This document shows, piece by piece, positions 10,591 to 24,235 of a stretch of DNA of 64,000 nt (position 1 is its first letter; each line of letters opens with the position of its first letter). The stretch comes from Echiichthys vipera (Eukaryota; Chordata; Actinopteri; Perciformes; Trachinidae), in assembly GCA_963691815.1 (NCBI GenBank), contig OY829662.1, forward strand, positions 16,310,411-16,374,410. Direction: 5' to 3'. Made by a program: the position numbers and the translations under genes. The notes beneath the pieces are model-generated. The model made no database searches, had not been told where the DNA came from, and saw only the letters and a list, made by a program, of their open reading frames with translations.

Positions 10591-13500
10591 AAATTATTTT
10601 GTCTACTTGAAGGCAGTGGCAAACAGAAAAGTCTTCAGTCTTGATTTAATTTTATGTCGCATGTTTTCTGTCCCTTGCCGTACAGTATTTATTTATCAAG
10701 GAGTTCACAATGGTCTGTAATTGCTCAGTTATTTATTGAAACTGAGCATATCCAAAATAAATGACTCGTCATTTCTTCAGCCCTTCTGAAATGTACAAAA
10801 GCCCATTCTGACATCTGTCTCTTCATATATAACATACTTCCTATGGTTTTCTTTACCTTGCAAAGCAGTTGAATTCTCGTGATAACACAATATCACATGT
10901 CACTCAAAAATCCATCTTTCAGGCTCCAAGTAATGCGTTTGTGGTCAGAGCAAAAGTGAGATACTGGCAGTAGAGGGGGGACGTGGGCGCATGGGCTGAC
11001 ATGAGAGGCGACAGCTTTTTCAAACTAACAATGGCGCTCCTAAAGATGTTAGCGTAGATTCTGCAATAGCATCCGCTTTGTCAGAACTGGAGTGTATTTA
11101 TTTATTGAAAGGAAATAATGGCACCGAAGGCTTTTCTTGATGGAAAAGCTGATTTCTGTTTTCTCCTGGTTGACGTTGGCAAGAGTTTGATTGACAGCCA
11201 ATGAAGGCTTCTCAGATGGTTCCGGGTTACAAAGGGTTGAATAAAGAATCTCAAAATGAAGAAAATTCTTGATGAATTTAAGTAACAGGGTGCCCTTATT
11301 ACTTCAATTTTTTGTTCATCCGATCAAGAATTAAACTTAACACTGGCATAGTAATTGATCTACAAATTATGATTTTGAGGGTGAAACATTCCTTTAGACT
11401 GAATATTGTTGATGGACCAGTTTTAATAATTCAGTAGTCAAACAACTTTGATGCTGTAAGACACAAAGGCTGGCAATTCCACTGGAGCTCACTGTAAATC
11501 CCAGTTATGTCGGCAAACATTAATAATCCTCTTACATTTTGAACCCGTATAGTGCAACTTGTCATGCATTTCAGATTTATTCTTTTGTTGCCTTCATATT
11601 GCTTTCGAGCGTCTCTGACAACCAGAAGCCATTAAGATGTGCCCATTTTACAGGCCTGACAGAACAGACGAGCCTTCTGACGTTTTTTTTTTCACCTTCT
11701 TCCTTCGATTCTGAGGGTGCGTGTGAAGTCATTCACATGTTACTGTACAAGAATATAACTTTTAAAATCCTGGGTAAATGTTTAGTTAGTGACTTTCTTA
11801 AATTTACCAAGAAGATGAGGCTGGTAGAGTGATGTTTTTAAGGTGCATTAACACACCATTTTCAGCTATTGCTCTCTGAACACATTGTTTTGAAAGAAGC
11901 TAAAATGAGGAATATGTCTATTATGGCAGATCACACATCTTTTATTTGGGCTAGTAATAATTTCCTTACAACAAAAACATTTGACATTGCCACAGCTTAA
12001 ATCAATGATTGTGTTGTGACAAGAAGTGTAACACAGTGGTAAATCTCTAGTGCTTTAGAGTACTGATGGAAACTTAATTCAAACAAATATTGAGATGAAT
12101 TGTTTTCCCTCTAAAAGCCATGCAGCAGATCCATGTTGACTGTTCATCATTCTGTTCTCTCTCTCTTTAATAATGGGTGCAGTATTACCAACTTCCTAAT
12201 AATCTTAATTAAGTCTCAACTTCCCAACTTCAGCCACTTCTAAATTACTCTCCATGTCTTGGATTTTCTCCATTGTACTTTTCTTCATTCATTTTAGGTT
12301 ATGGTTTACTTTGCTTAAACTTTATTATAATTAAGGCCTGACCATGAAATTGCCAGGGGTCCAACGGTCTATTATTTTGTAATGATTATAATTTTTCTGA
12401 TGCACAGGGCGTGGGGTGCTCAAACTAGAAAATTGGAAGACATGTCAAAGTACCAGGGTTGGGGTAAAGCTCCTCTGATGCTCAAAAATTTTTGCGGGTG
12501 GTACTTGGTTTACTCAAACTCAAGAAACACACATGAGATTTGAAAGAATATACAGCGACTGGGTTCATGCATGCTTAGCAGTTGCGCCAATCTTCATGTT
12601 TCACATTAGCTCTGCCCAACCAGAAGTCTTTCATTTGAATTTTATGCTTTTTTCCCCTCCAAACTCCTCCTTCAGGCTTTAGCTGATGTGTGGTACAGTA
12701 TAACCTTTAGTAGACGGTATAATTAATATGACGCTAAATTGCAAAGGAATGGGATATACCTCAGACGATGATGTCATAGGTCATGTGAAATCACACACTA
12801 CAGATATGGCACTTTGCGAAACATGTCCAAGAGGATTGATCCTCAATACTTTTTTTTTTAAATAAGGAGGGCCATTGTCCAACCTGCCCTAATTCTGCTG
12901 CTGAGACCATATACCATGGGAGACAATATAAGACAAGAGAAGGAGTTAGACTGATGCTGACTGAAGGAGCCCATTTTCTCTGAAAGCATGAACATAATGA
13001 TACAATTGACATTGATAAGTTACATTACACTAAACCAGAACCAGTGTGATTGCAAAGAGCTTCAGTACAATCTATGATAATTTCCCTCTGAGAATCTATC
13101 CCAGGCAGGCAGAAGCAATCTCAGAGGCTTTGCATTTTGCTCTGATTGTCTCCTGTTTTTACAAAGTAAGACCATTTGTTCCACAATTACAGAGAGTTAT
13201 ATTGAAGAATGATTCACCATTTTTTCCCCAGAATGCCTACAAATTAAGGGTCAATGAGGCATTATATCAACAGAGCACGTCCTCCATCCATGTTTACGGT
13301 GCTGATGGCATTTTATTCACACCCTGAAAACAATTGCGACAGCTTTATGGCTCCATTTCATTAGAGATGGCTTCATAAATCTCAACCACACGATAATAAT
13401 TACATCTGAATAAGCAACACAAACATGTGGTATCGATCACAAAAGCCAAATAGAAGAATTTGTCTTGTAATACATAGCTGTAACACACAGACTGTGTGGG

Positions 13501-14336
13501 TTTAAATACTGTAAGTCTCTGCAAACCATTGATCTAATCATTTCTGCAGGGGCGCAGGTATCTTAGGTGGTCAAGAAGAGTAATGAACACAAAATCTGGC
13601 CTTTCAACCAGAAAATGGAAAATAGCTGCACCTACTGTATATGTAGAATATATGGCAAACAGCTCAGTGACTCTTAGTAATAGCTTTCAGAGTACCTGCT
13701 TTCTTTTCCTTTTTTCACCCATTAATAGTTAAGTGAACTCTCTGCGTTGTTCAGATTGAAGAACTATTCATTTTCACTACCTACTGGGATTTTAAAAGTT
13801 TTAGAATCTGTATGCTTGAGCTGCTTTTAGCTGAGGCCGGCGGGCTGTGGGATTTTGGAAGAATGACAAAAGTGGTGAAAGTCTGGGTAAGTGGTGGTCA
13901 TTTGGCAGAGCTCCTTTTTGTATTGTGCTCTCCTGAACACGCCATCGGCCACATTCATTCAGTTGAATAAGGACTTAATTATCTAAGTTACAGACTCAGA
14001 CTGACTGCATTTATCAGAGGAGGATGTCTGTTATCACTGCAAACCCCTTCTTTTCCTCCGGGGGTCCCCTGGGCGCAGTCCTGTACACTGAATTGACATC
14101 TTCTGTGATCCCACATTTAAATGGAAGACAGCAGGCAGTGCAATCCTCTGGTAACACTGAACAACTATGTGACTTGCAAAGCTGAAGCCTTCATAACATT
14201 TTGTTTATTATTTGTCTTCCAGTTTGTTTTTCCAGAAAAATAGCATGAAAAAAATGCTGTTTAGCAGGTGTCTCGGAAGGTTCCAGATATTACAGTGTTA
14301 GAAGGCTGTTATAGTAACAAGAAATGATCTCTTGCT
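10591..14336. other. Non-coding stretch, nothing identified
   Basis: Contains scattered chance ORFs (for example 11539-11832 and 13046-13327) without domains. No RNA gene or element ends recognised. Confidence 0.5.
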
Positions 14337-14480
14337 ATATATCACAGACCACTAATAACCATTCATTTACTTTATCAATAATGGGGGATTACCTCAAATA
14401 TTTAAAGAAGCAATTGTAACACCAATTTCTGAGTCTGGAGAACCTGAACAAGCTTGTAATCTCATTATGTTAATTTGGGG
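14337..14480 (+). pseudogene. Short non-LTR reverse transcriptase fragment
   Basis: The frame from 14388 reads LPQIFKEAIVTPISESGEP, which matches the fish LINE motif in which FP...FK.A.VTPI.KSGDP begins the reverse transcriptase domain. The expected NYRPIS that should follow is not intact. Only about 45 codons can be aligned by eye, so this is a truncated, decayed copy. Confidence 0.45.
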
Positions 14481-16349
14481 CACTACTTAGTAATATGTGT
14501 TACTAGGAACTGACTGCCCAATGCTGCATTTACATTCTCTGTCCTATCCCTAGTAACAGTTTTAAAAAGACTCAGACATTAGTACCCTTTTTGTTATACA
14601 GCTGTTTTCCTTTCCTGCTTTAGCATATAGTTCTATTTTGCATGAGAACAATGTAATGCAAATCCCGACCTCACTTGCATGTGAAACAATATGTTAGTGG
14701 CTACCGACCGCTGCGGTATCCCACAAGCTGGTATGCATCTAACAACACTACTGCTTAATTAGTTGACTGTGTGCCTGGAGACCTGCTCTGCACTTGCCCT
14801 TTCAGAAGGTAAGGCAAGCAGCACATGTTCAACAGACCAGAGGAAATGAGGTGAGGGGAATGGTTTTCACATTGGTCATTAGCACAGGTTTGCAGGTGTT
14901 GCTGCATTATTCCTCTTCTCCCCAAGAATGCATGGTTTATTTAATTTGAATCTTAGTTATTATTGTGACACTAAAACAGCTTTTCAGTTGTTTTACATGA
15001 AGCATGAAACAGCATAGCAGAAACATCAATACATCCTGAGAAAAGACCCACATGCATTTGCCGAGGAAATAAATCCTATTTTTTTGGCACATCTCTTAAT
15101 TTAGAGGAACAGCTTGTTAGTATGATACCCAGTGATAGAACATGCTCCTGTAAAAACCTTGGGAAATGATGACATATTAAAAAGGTGCATTGATGCAGGT
15201 AGAGGTTAGCTTAATGAGATTTCCTCTGGAGGGGTTTCTAGCTGCCAACCTCCAAATCATCTAAAGGGAAGTCTGCTCTTCTCATTGTCCATTGGAGAAA
15301 AGAAGAACATCCTCATTATCTTCCATTGCTTTGGCTCATTACGAGGGCCAAGAACATGTCTCCATATAAATACTTCAATGCTGTCCCCCAAATGGAAGAA
15401 GTCCTCTTGGAGAAAGTGCATATTCCAATAACAGACAACTTAGATACCTGCTAGCTTTACATCTGCACATTTCAAGTGACATCAATAAACAAATAGCACC
15501 AAACTTGGTACACAACATATAAGAAGCCAATAAATGTTAAAATATTCTATGCTCATTCTATCATTGAATTTGAGTAGTGTGTGAGTTATTGATGCAATTT
15601 TTGAAGCACCCTTTCATTAATGGGCTTTCTGCGACACAAAACATTTGCAGTTGTATTTCTCTAGATGGCATCTCCACAGTGAAAAAAAAACCTTTTTGGA
15701 TTTACTTTTTAAAGTATTTTACTGCTGAATATCAAGTACAAATCACTCAACAATATTAAAGGTAATGTACTTGCCTCTAAACTTAACATTGGTGGAGAAT
15801 TGAGTAAACGTTACTTAACTGTGTTCAACTATTTATCTAAATGTTTAAATAAAGTCTATCACGTAGTAGATTCTGGTACTTTCATTTAATGTTTAATTAC
15901 TTTGTTGTATAAATTTATAGCAACCTAAACACTGCTTAAGATGAGTAATTTCATCACGGCCAACTCATCACAGCCCTTTGGCACACAGGCACCTTTTACT
16001 ACTTTAAAGAAGCACGGCCTTACAATCTCATATACTCTCATTAACACGACCCTGTCGTGTTGGGAAATTCTAAATAATTATATATAATAATTATTCTGAT
16101 AGCTGAGATCAGACCCAAACAGTGATATATCATACTTGGTGTTTATGATGCATTATTGGGGAGAATAAGGCATTTTTTCTGTGTGCAATGCACCATGGGA
16201 ATTTTCAGTTAGACTTTTTCTGCTGTATCTCAGTAACGGAAGGTCGTAGAGAACGGCTAGTACAAAGAGGCTAAATCATCAATCAAAGATGACGGTATTT
16301 GGGGGTATGACCAAGCCCCCATCACAGCAACTTCCTGGTTGATCCAGTA
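14481..16349. other. Non-coding stretch, nothing identified
   Basis: AT-rich. The part from about 16100 may already belong to the dispersed repeat that is clear from 16350 onward. No coding signal. Confidence 0.45.
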
Positions 16350-16567
16350 TGGAATTACCAAAAACTGTAGTTCTCCGTGTGGCCACAGTTTGCATAATAG
16401 AGCAATTTCTCATTGACCCCCATGTTAAACTGGCTGTTTTCACAGCATAATTAAACCTATTTAAGACATGACAACACTGAGGGGGGGGTTTTGTACCAGG
16501 CTAATTTTTATTTTATTGGAGGTTAAAGTTTATGAATAATTAGGGGCACGGCCTCTTGAGTGACAGC
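16350..16567 (+). repeat. Interspersed repeat, copy A (pair with 23948-24235)
   Basis: Shares with 23948-24235, in the same order and orientation, the landmarks CCAAAAACTGTAGTTC, GTGGCCAC, GACCCCCATGTTAAA, TTTTCACAGCA, TTTGTACCAGGC, TTTTTAT and TTAAAGTTATG-like blocks. This copy continues with GGGGCACGGCCTCTTGAGTG and GACAG. It is an old dispersed family with no coding sequence; the class is not known to me. Confidence 0.65.
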
Positions 16568-16859
16568 TAGCCGCTGGCCCTCGTTTTACCATGGAGGTAT
16601 ACATCAGCCAGATGGACATATCTCTTTCACAGAAAAAGAACAGTGTAACTCCAGTTCTACTGCACATGTGTCATACACCCAAAGCACTGCCATCTTTGAT
16701 TCGTGTCCTTGCCTCTTTCCATAGCCTTGTCGTAGAGAGAAGAAAGTTTAACCCTTGAATATGTTTCCATGTATATTCTTTCAAACGATGCCACCCCTGA
16801 GTGTCTTTGACCTACCATTCCTGAGAAATGTCACAGTTATCACAAATATGAAAAAAGGT

Positions 16860-17180
16860 TACATTTACTAGAAATTATCCATCCATGATAAAATTATTTT
16901 CAGAGTAAAACTGAATAAGTATTTTATACTTAATGTGCAGTGACTATAAATCATTTAAATTGTATTTTTTAATATGTAATAAAATGTACTTTTACTATTC
17001 AGTGAATTTATTACATGATTAAAATGTTTAAATATATATATTTTTTGCTTTAGATATTTAAGTTCTCACTGAATTTTTAATTTTACTATGTATTATTATT
17101 TACATAGTAAATACATACAATGTATAATTTACATTCATTTAATACATTTTACTATGCCAAAAAGTTTGTTTTTTCAGTGC
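16860..17180. repeat. AT-rich segment with perfect hairpins
   Basis: Contains an 11-bp perfect inverted repeat, TTTACTATGTA at 17082-17092 and TACATAGTAAA at 17101-17111 with an 8-base loop, and shorter ones such as AAGTATTTTATACTT near 16917. The words TTTACTAT and CAGTGAATTTAT or CACTGAATTTTT recur, giving the whole segment a folded-back character. Confidence 0.6.
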
Positions 17181-20109
17181 AATATAGAGATGACAGACAT
17201 GAGCTTGTAAAGTGTGTGAAGTTTCAGGGTTGGGGCTTCAGTAGAATTTCAATTTTCTTTTCAAGGTTTCAAGGCAGGAGTTATAAAGCTCTTTAGCTGT
17301 GGAGTCCGTATGAGGTAACTGCAAGACATATATTTAGATTCTGCCACATTATTTCTTTTCATTTAACAAGAAGGAAAATAAATGGTCTCTGAGGTAATTG
17401 ATTTTGTTGTGTACTAGTGGACATTTCTGATGAGTGGCAGAGGTTTTTACCTCAGAGTCTTTTAAAGTTCATGACATTTACAACAGCTTCTTTGGTATTT
17501 ACTTTGAAGCTTAAAATGGTCAGACAGCTTTTAGTTACCCAAATAAATGTTTTTCCTTTCATAAGTGAGCAGTGTGTTTCCATTGACACAACTGCATGTG
17601 TGACATTGCAGGTGTAGGATGCCTTCTATTCTCCAAGAGAGCATACACATTAAAGAAGCACAGTCATGTGAGGAAAAGGTGTGAAAAGCTGCCATTTCCT
17701 TCTCTGCAGCATGTCTTGCATCCATGAATACCCCAAAAAAGTTCACCTGATATTATTCAACTGAAGTCATATGGAAAGTAGCCAAATGCAGGACTGATAA
17801 CACATCAAAGTGTTCATTGGGTATCATATGGTGGCAGCCGTGTGGGAGTTTTCTCCTCAGTGCCATGTCATCAAGCCCAAAGCATTCTTGGGGAAAAGTT
17901 ATAATTAACTGAGCTGAGGTAAGGTTAAGCTTATTGCTAAACTGGCATGTCTGCTGATGGCTCACTAAGTAGCAGGCAGCTACAGACGACATTGGCAGGT
18001 TAATCAAAAATGAATGGAAAATATCACAAATTACAGTTTAAAAACTGCTGTTGGCCAACTGAAAGAGCATGGTTGCAAAGTGAATATCTAATTTTCTTTA
18101 TAAGGAAGGTCACATTGTCACTTTTCCACATTAGTCTAAATGTGACTATAAGGATGCTCAATTCATAGCCCTGCAGTGGGGGATTAAACAATGAAAGTGA
18201 AACACATATGGAGACCTATTGTAAGTCAAATGCATTTTTCATACTCCAAATGCTGTTTCATCATTACCATAACAGCTTAACGTGGCTGTTTCAGTTAGAG
18301 AGCTTTGCTTAGAATATCATATTATCTCAAATTTCCATTTTAAACCTCGTAGAACAATGAATCACAAATGAATGCATTTGTGAAATGACTTGTATCAGGA
18401 GGTACATTGTGTTTGCAACACTGTTGAACAAGAACATCATAGGAAACTTATAGTTGTTCTGATTTTCCATTAATTGTGAGTTATTTTTTTATAAATCAAA
18501 TGATAATATAATTAAAAAAATAAATGAAGTAAAATTGAAAAAACTCAAATGTTACAGTTGCTGTTTCTTACGCCAAATTCGCCATAAACAAATAAGGATA
18601 AATAACAGTCAGAATGCCCAAACAGTTCAAGTGACGGATAATGGGAGAATGCCAATCCCTCAGACAAATTAGGCTTGATAATTGAATGTTAAACATAGAA
18701 ACAGCATGCCAGCATTTGCAGCTTCAACAATGTTGGAAGATCACATTGTAGTCAGTTCAAAAATGAAAGTGTAATCTAAATCTGAATCCATATGAGACAC
18801 ATATATTACTTGGAGACTTAATTTCAAATAATTGCAGAGCATGTGTTTATAATCCTGTGACATCTGTAATCTGTATTTGCTGCCATGTTTCACAGAACAT
18901 AGATAAAGCCAGCATAGAGTTATATATCATAATTTTGGGTTTTATCGCATTATTGCTTTTTTGCACAGATCATTTGGTTTTCTGAACTCTTCTTTCTCGT
19001 GTGTATCGTGAATGTTGGAGGCCCAAGTAGAAATTATTAATGACAACTCTGATTGGCTTCAGGGTGCAAATTCAGGAAGTTAATATAGCTACTTAGTATG
19101 GGGACAAGTTCAGAAAACGATATTTCAAGAGGAATCTTGAAAGTTAATGAGATCACTGACACGCAGGGCAGCATTAGGTAAGAGCTGCTCAAAAGGCTCC
19201 ATACATACTTCTTTGTACAAAAATATGTTCTTTGAAATGTGGTCAGGTGATGTGAGTGAATGTCATGCCCCAAATCACATGAAGTCTGTGATTGCCAGTT
19301 TTGAGGCCACTGACTCATCAGATCACAGAGACTGGCATTGGGTAAGTGATTAGTGTTTATATTGGAAAACCCAGAATTAGTGTAGTGAATTGTGAATCAG
19401 ATACTGATTGATATCAAGAGGACAAGAACACACCACAAGTATAGGTAATACATAGTAATACTGGACACCATAGGAAGAAAACACAACGTTTAGGCATCTG
19501 TAGGCAAGAAAAACAGAACATATCTAAAAGAATAATCCATTTAAAACGTTTGCCTTTTATTTTGATGATCACAACAAAAATACTGACACAGAAGGATCTG
19601 AAGTTAGACAAGTGGACTTTTGACAGTGTTATAGCATCTGTTTTATTATAGCTTTTTCTCTTCTCAGTTACAGTACATTTCTGCAGTAAATCTGTCACTG
19701 TGACTGTTGCCTTTGAGCTTTTGCAAACAAAAAGGAAATAAATTTCACTGCAGAAGCCTGATTTTATTATTCATTTGACATTTTGCTGCAACTTCATGTT
19801 GAGAGCTGGTGGTTTAATTTGAGTGGGATGCATATTTCAGCAATGTCATTGATGTAGGTCTGGTTAATGTTAATAGTTGCTGTGATGGTAGCTGGTTAAT
19901 GACTTGGATAATCAATTAATGCCGGTTGCCTATTCATATGTCATATATGTGGTAAAGAAAGAAGATTATATTTTACTGTATATTTTTCTATATTAATTCT
20001 GGCAATCTATACATAACTCAATAAACTTTGTTATTTAAATATATCCCCATTCATATTTATCTCCGGGGATAGCCATCTCTGAAAACAGCACTGTTTCTGT
20101 ATGCCACTT
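17181..20109. other. Non-coding stretch and presumed hs3st2 3' UTR
   Basis: The part nearest 20109 should be the hs3st2 3' UTR. Its far end is undefined. The rest has only chance ORFs up to 94 codons (for example 19414-19698, minus) with no domain. Confidence 0.5.
19763..19768 (-). other. hs3st2: Possible polyadenylation signal of hs3st2
   Basis: AATAAA on the minus strand, about 340 bases beyond the TGA stop. This is the first canonical hexamer I noticed downstream. Others follow within a few hundred bases (for example near 19645 and 19557), and 3' ends in this family can be much longer, so this is only a candidate. Confidence 0.25.
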
Positions 20110-20728
20110 TCAATCCCATTTGAAGTCTTGTCCCACAGTTTCAAAGAATTTGACATTAAATGGCCTATAAAACTCCTGCAGCTGCTCTATGACCTCCTGT
20201 TCGATCTGTACGTGAGTCCTGCCCTTGGATTTGCCGAGGCAGCGCGGCTGGCTGCTGCTCTCTGGCTTCTTCAGACAGGGGAAGCCTTTGGTTCGATTAA
20301 AGTAGAAGTGCTTGTCCGTGATTATTCGTTTCAGTCCTAAAAAGTCCTGAACGCGTCCCATTTCCCCTGCTGGATCCGTGATCAGCCGCTCCCCACTCAC
20401 AAAGTGCATCTGGGACAGGCGGAAATACTGCAGCCAGTTCTCCAGGTGCAGAATGTACATCCCAATCCGAATTGCGTTCCAGGAAGGGTCGACGAGACCC
20501 AGACTTATGTTCTTGAAGGCTAGCTCTTCAAAAGTAGGTATATTGGGTTTCTTGGAAAGAGTCTGTGTGTAGTCAGAGATGGCTCTCGTTACTGGGTTAC
20601 GCACCACAACAATCAGCTTGGTCTCATGGGACATGCTGGAGATACGTCTGGGTGCCTCTCTGGTAACAAAGTAGCTGGGTGTCTTCTCTAATGTGATCTG
20701 GCTGTCTAGTGTTCGTGGCATTAGTCCC
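20110..20728 (-). CDS. hs3st2: Heparan sulfate glucosamine 3-O-sulfotransferase 2, coding exon 2 (terminal)
   Basis: This exon completes codon 171 (AG+G, Arg) and encodes residues 172-376 and the TGA stop at 20110-20112. The acceptor is a pyrimidine run ending TTTCTCCAAAG just above 20728. Seen: EKTPSYF (K186, a substrate/PAPS-pocket lysine in this family), the 3' phosphosulfate-binding strand and helix VVVRNPVTRAISDY with R214 and S222, FVSGERLITDPAGE, and the C-terminal pair C322/C334, which should form the conserved disulfide around the loop before KSKGRTH. Sequons are at N244 and N315. The product ends GQDFKWD, as the family does. The frame is intact with no internal stop. Known for the family: 3-OST-2 acts after N-, 2-O- and 6-O-sulfation and favours sites next to 2-O-sulfated iduronate; in mammals it is mostly neural. 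The spliced length of 376 residues fits a complete two-exon gene. Confidence 0.97.
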
Positions 20729-22348
20729 CTTTGGAGAAAAAGAAAAGAATGGATGAGTCAGCAAAAATGGTTGTTTTTCTGTCCAGGAGCATTTTCACAT
20801 GTCTTTTCTGTTGGATGGATGACAGTGGTTATAAAATGTACAAGTCAGAGGGAAGCAGACATTATGCCTGCTTGTATCATAAATGCACAAAAGCAGCCTT
20901 AATATTAACATGTATTGTGATAAATGCACATTTACTATAGATTGGATTGTGAGACATTTAGGGTCAGAGTTAGAGAGGTCATAAAATACTGAAAACACAG
21001 GGTATGTGTCTTAAAAATCTTCTGTCTTAAATTTCTCTTAAAATACTACACTATCAAAATGCACTTTTCATGTAAAAGTCCTGCATTGAAGAAGTAAAAT
21101 TACAACAAGTATTATCTGAAAAAATGTACTTGAACTACTCAAAGTAAAAGACTGACACCTTTCATTGTTATGTTATCTATATTGTTAGAATAATGTTACT
21201 GATCATGTAAGCAGCATTTTAAGCACATAGCTGATCCAGGTGGAGACTTTCTTCAGTCAACTGTTGTTTAATTCACTAAATACCAATGTATCACATTTTT
21301 ACATGCTGATTGTGTTATTTCATTTTCTTAATTTGCAAAGTAACTAGTAACTAATAAAAGTAGTTGAGTGACAAGTACATTATTTGCCACTGAAGTGCAG
21401 TAGATGAGAAAAAATAGCAGTTAATGGAAATACTCAAACAGTAAAAAGTAAAACCTCAGAACCTTACTCTAGTACATTACTTAATGTCCTTAGTTATTCT
21501 GCACCACTGCTTATATAACAACAGTTTAAAATATATAGAAATCATGGCATTAAAGACACTAGAAAATACAGTTGTATGTATAATATTTCATAGACTTTAG
21601 ATAGCAAAGTTAAGGGGTAACTTTCTGCTATTACAGAGCATCAAATGACTGTAGAGAAACCCAAATGAACACAACGTTAGATATTCATTGGTGACAGGAT
21701 AGCTTGTACAATAAAAACATGCATCATAATTATCATCATCATGTTGCCAAGATAATAGCTTTGCAAAAAGGCAAATGTTTCTTTTTGTCATGTGTGTTTT
21801 CCTTCCAAGTGTAATATTTAATTCTGCTTTGGGACTTTGGTTCAATAAAACTTGATCAATGACCATCTAATGTTGTTTCTTGAGACAATGAATGCCTATA
21901 CCACAACCTATCCACACTTTGTACTTTGTTTTCTGTAAATAAAACAGGGACTATGCTGTAAGTCGGGCACAATAACTCTACAGTTTGGTGAGAATAATTA
22001 CAAAACAGAAGTAGCAAACTGTTTTTTAACTCACTTTATTACAGGAGATATAGTACTTGCATTTCTCTATTTCACAGCATGTGCAGTGGGTACGTTACCA
22101 CGCAGTTCTGATGATTAAATACCACACTTTCTTTATTATTACTGGGGAAGGCTTCGATTAAAACCTAACCTTTCTCAAAGCTTTCTCTCTCATGGTAGGG
22201 ATAGCCATAGGTTACCTCTAAAGTCTTGGAAATATTGATCCATTTAGTTTTATTTATGAATCCTGAATTGTTGGCTTGGCTGCCTCAGGGCCACCAGGCA
22301 ACTATTAATCTTTTATGAGAACAGCACCTTTTCAACAAAACAGCTTTG

Positions 22349-22562
<214 letters not shown>

Positions 22563-23679
22563 ACAAAACTTGCAGCTATTTTCCACGAGGTGCAACATCC
22601 TTGGCTGTATTCTGAGGAAACTGTCTTCGTTATCTGGCTTGTCAATTCCACACATTTTCACCATGCTTACAGATGAAGATTGTGTAGATGAGAGAACACA
22701 TTGGTTCAAACTTCACATTTTCATATTGCAAAACTGGGCTGACAATGTGAACTCTGCAAGCTTGCAGATGGTTCTGCTAAAAATAGTATATAAACAGCTG
22801 CCTGCTGTTGACTATACAACTATATACACAACTATTCTGTTGACAATATGTTTACATATGTACCACAGCATGTGGACATTTTCCCTCACACTTGTTTTTT
22901 GTTTGGTTGCAGAATATAAAACTCCATGTGAGCCTGTCCATAAGAGATAGCTGCTAATTGTTTTTACAACTGTGAGTATAAATTACATGTTACACGTCAG
23001 TTATACAGCCCTGATGGAAATAAGGATGCGAAAAAATTGACAAGCCAGTGGTACCACTGGGATCAATTATCATAAAAGTGTAATGAAGGGTGAATGCACA
23101 CACCGCAGTCAGCTCTAGTCATAAACTTTGTATAAAGACGCATCTTTACTTCGCCCCACTGTTTAAAATGAAGCCTAAAAATGGTCTTGTCTAGATGGTA
23201 ACCCTAGAGGCGCAAAAACTCCTTCCCGACAACCTTAACTATCTCACGAGACTTTTGCAAATCTTGGGTTGCTATCTAGCCACTGACCCAAAATGTCCCG
23301 GATATGGGCATTGCTATCTTGCTTATTTGAAGCCAGAGTCTGGTGATCGTAAAGCTGCAGTATCTCGCCTTTACACACGCCCAATCACAAGTTGTCACAC
23401 AGTTATGACGTTATACCCCATTTCTTTTACCAAACTTATCTGAAAACGAACACTTGAACATACATCAGCCTGATAAGAACTACCTGAAGTGACAGACAGC
23501 ATCTTTGGGAAAAATGTATTTGATTTTTTTTGTTTGGATTTTGGCTTTATTTTTGCATAGCTGTCATGTTGTCCATATTTATATACAGTCTCTGGTTCCC
23601 CATTAACGTACATTGAGTTACATGATTTGCATCTAGATATATCATTATATATATTAATTATTTTAAAGTGGAAAAGGAG

Positions 23680-23804
23680 GGACGGCCGGTGGCGCAGTGG
23701 TAAGAGCAGTCACCACATGTAAAGAGGCTTTGCTGCATGTCTCCCCCTCTCTCTCTCACCCCATTTCCTGTCTGTCCTAATGAAAAACTGCCAAAAAAAT
23801 AATC
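23680..23804 (+). mobile_element. tRNA-derived SINE with target-site duplications
   Basis: The body starts GACGGCCGGTGGCGCAGTGG, with a box-A-like GTGGCGCAGTGGTAAGAGC, passes through GCTGCATGTCTCCCCCTCTC and CATTTCCTGTCTGTCC, and ends in an A-rich tail. It is flanked by an 18-bp direct repeat, TTTAAAGTGGAAAAGGAG at 23662-23679 and TTTAAATTGGAAAAGGAG at 23805-23822 (17 of 18 identical), the hallmark of LINE-driven insertion. Insertion is relatively recent given this match. It lies within the hs3st2 intron, antisense to the gene. Confidence 0.92.
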
Positions 23805-23947
23805 TTTAAATTGGAAAAGGAGCAGCCGTCAAAGCTCGTACTAAGGCTGGAAAACTTATATGCTGGAATTGATGTTGAATGGTGTACAGTACATAAGGTC
23901 TGGCCAGGCAGCAACCTCTGGGGCTGAAAAATTAAGCCAACATCGAA

Positions 23948-24235
23948 GTGCCAAAAACTGCAGTTCCTCGAATGGCCACGTTAGGCTGGCAAAGCAAATC
24001 AATCCACACAGACCTCCATGTTAAAATCCCTGACTTTACAGCAGAGACAAACATGTTTACAGCCTGGTACAAAAACGGTTTTGGTCTTTGTATCTAATCT
24101 TCCTGTTCAAGACAACTGTACAGGTGGTCAATTTTTATATAATTTACCTGCTTAAATTATTTTAATGCTTAAAGTTATGCCGGAGCCCCCCATATCAGCT
24201 CTTCAGAAGCCTATGGGTGACGTCACAGATACTAT
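23948..24235 (+). repeat. Interspersed repeat, copy B (pair with 16350-16567)
   Basis: Begins CCAAAAACTGCAGTTCCTCG and continues GGCCACGTTAGGCTGGC, ACCTCCATGTTAAAATCCC, ACTTTACAGCAGAGACAAAC, CAGCCTGGTACAAAAACGG and TTAAAGTTATGCCGGAG. The same block order as 16350-16567 shows a shared dispersed family. The insertion just upstream is the SINE at 23680. Confidence 0.7.

Noticed and set aside
13046..13327. 93-codon plus-strand ORF
   Set aside because: No family resemblance, no splice context.
20101..20572. Plus-strand ORFs opposite hs3st2 exon 2
   Set aside because: Shadows of the real minus-strand coding sequence, which matches the sulfotransferase family over its full length.
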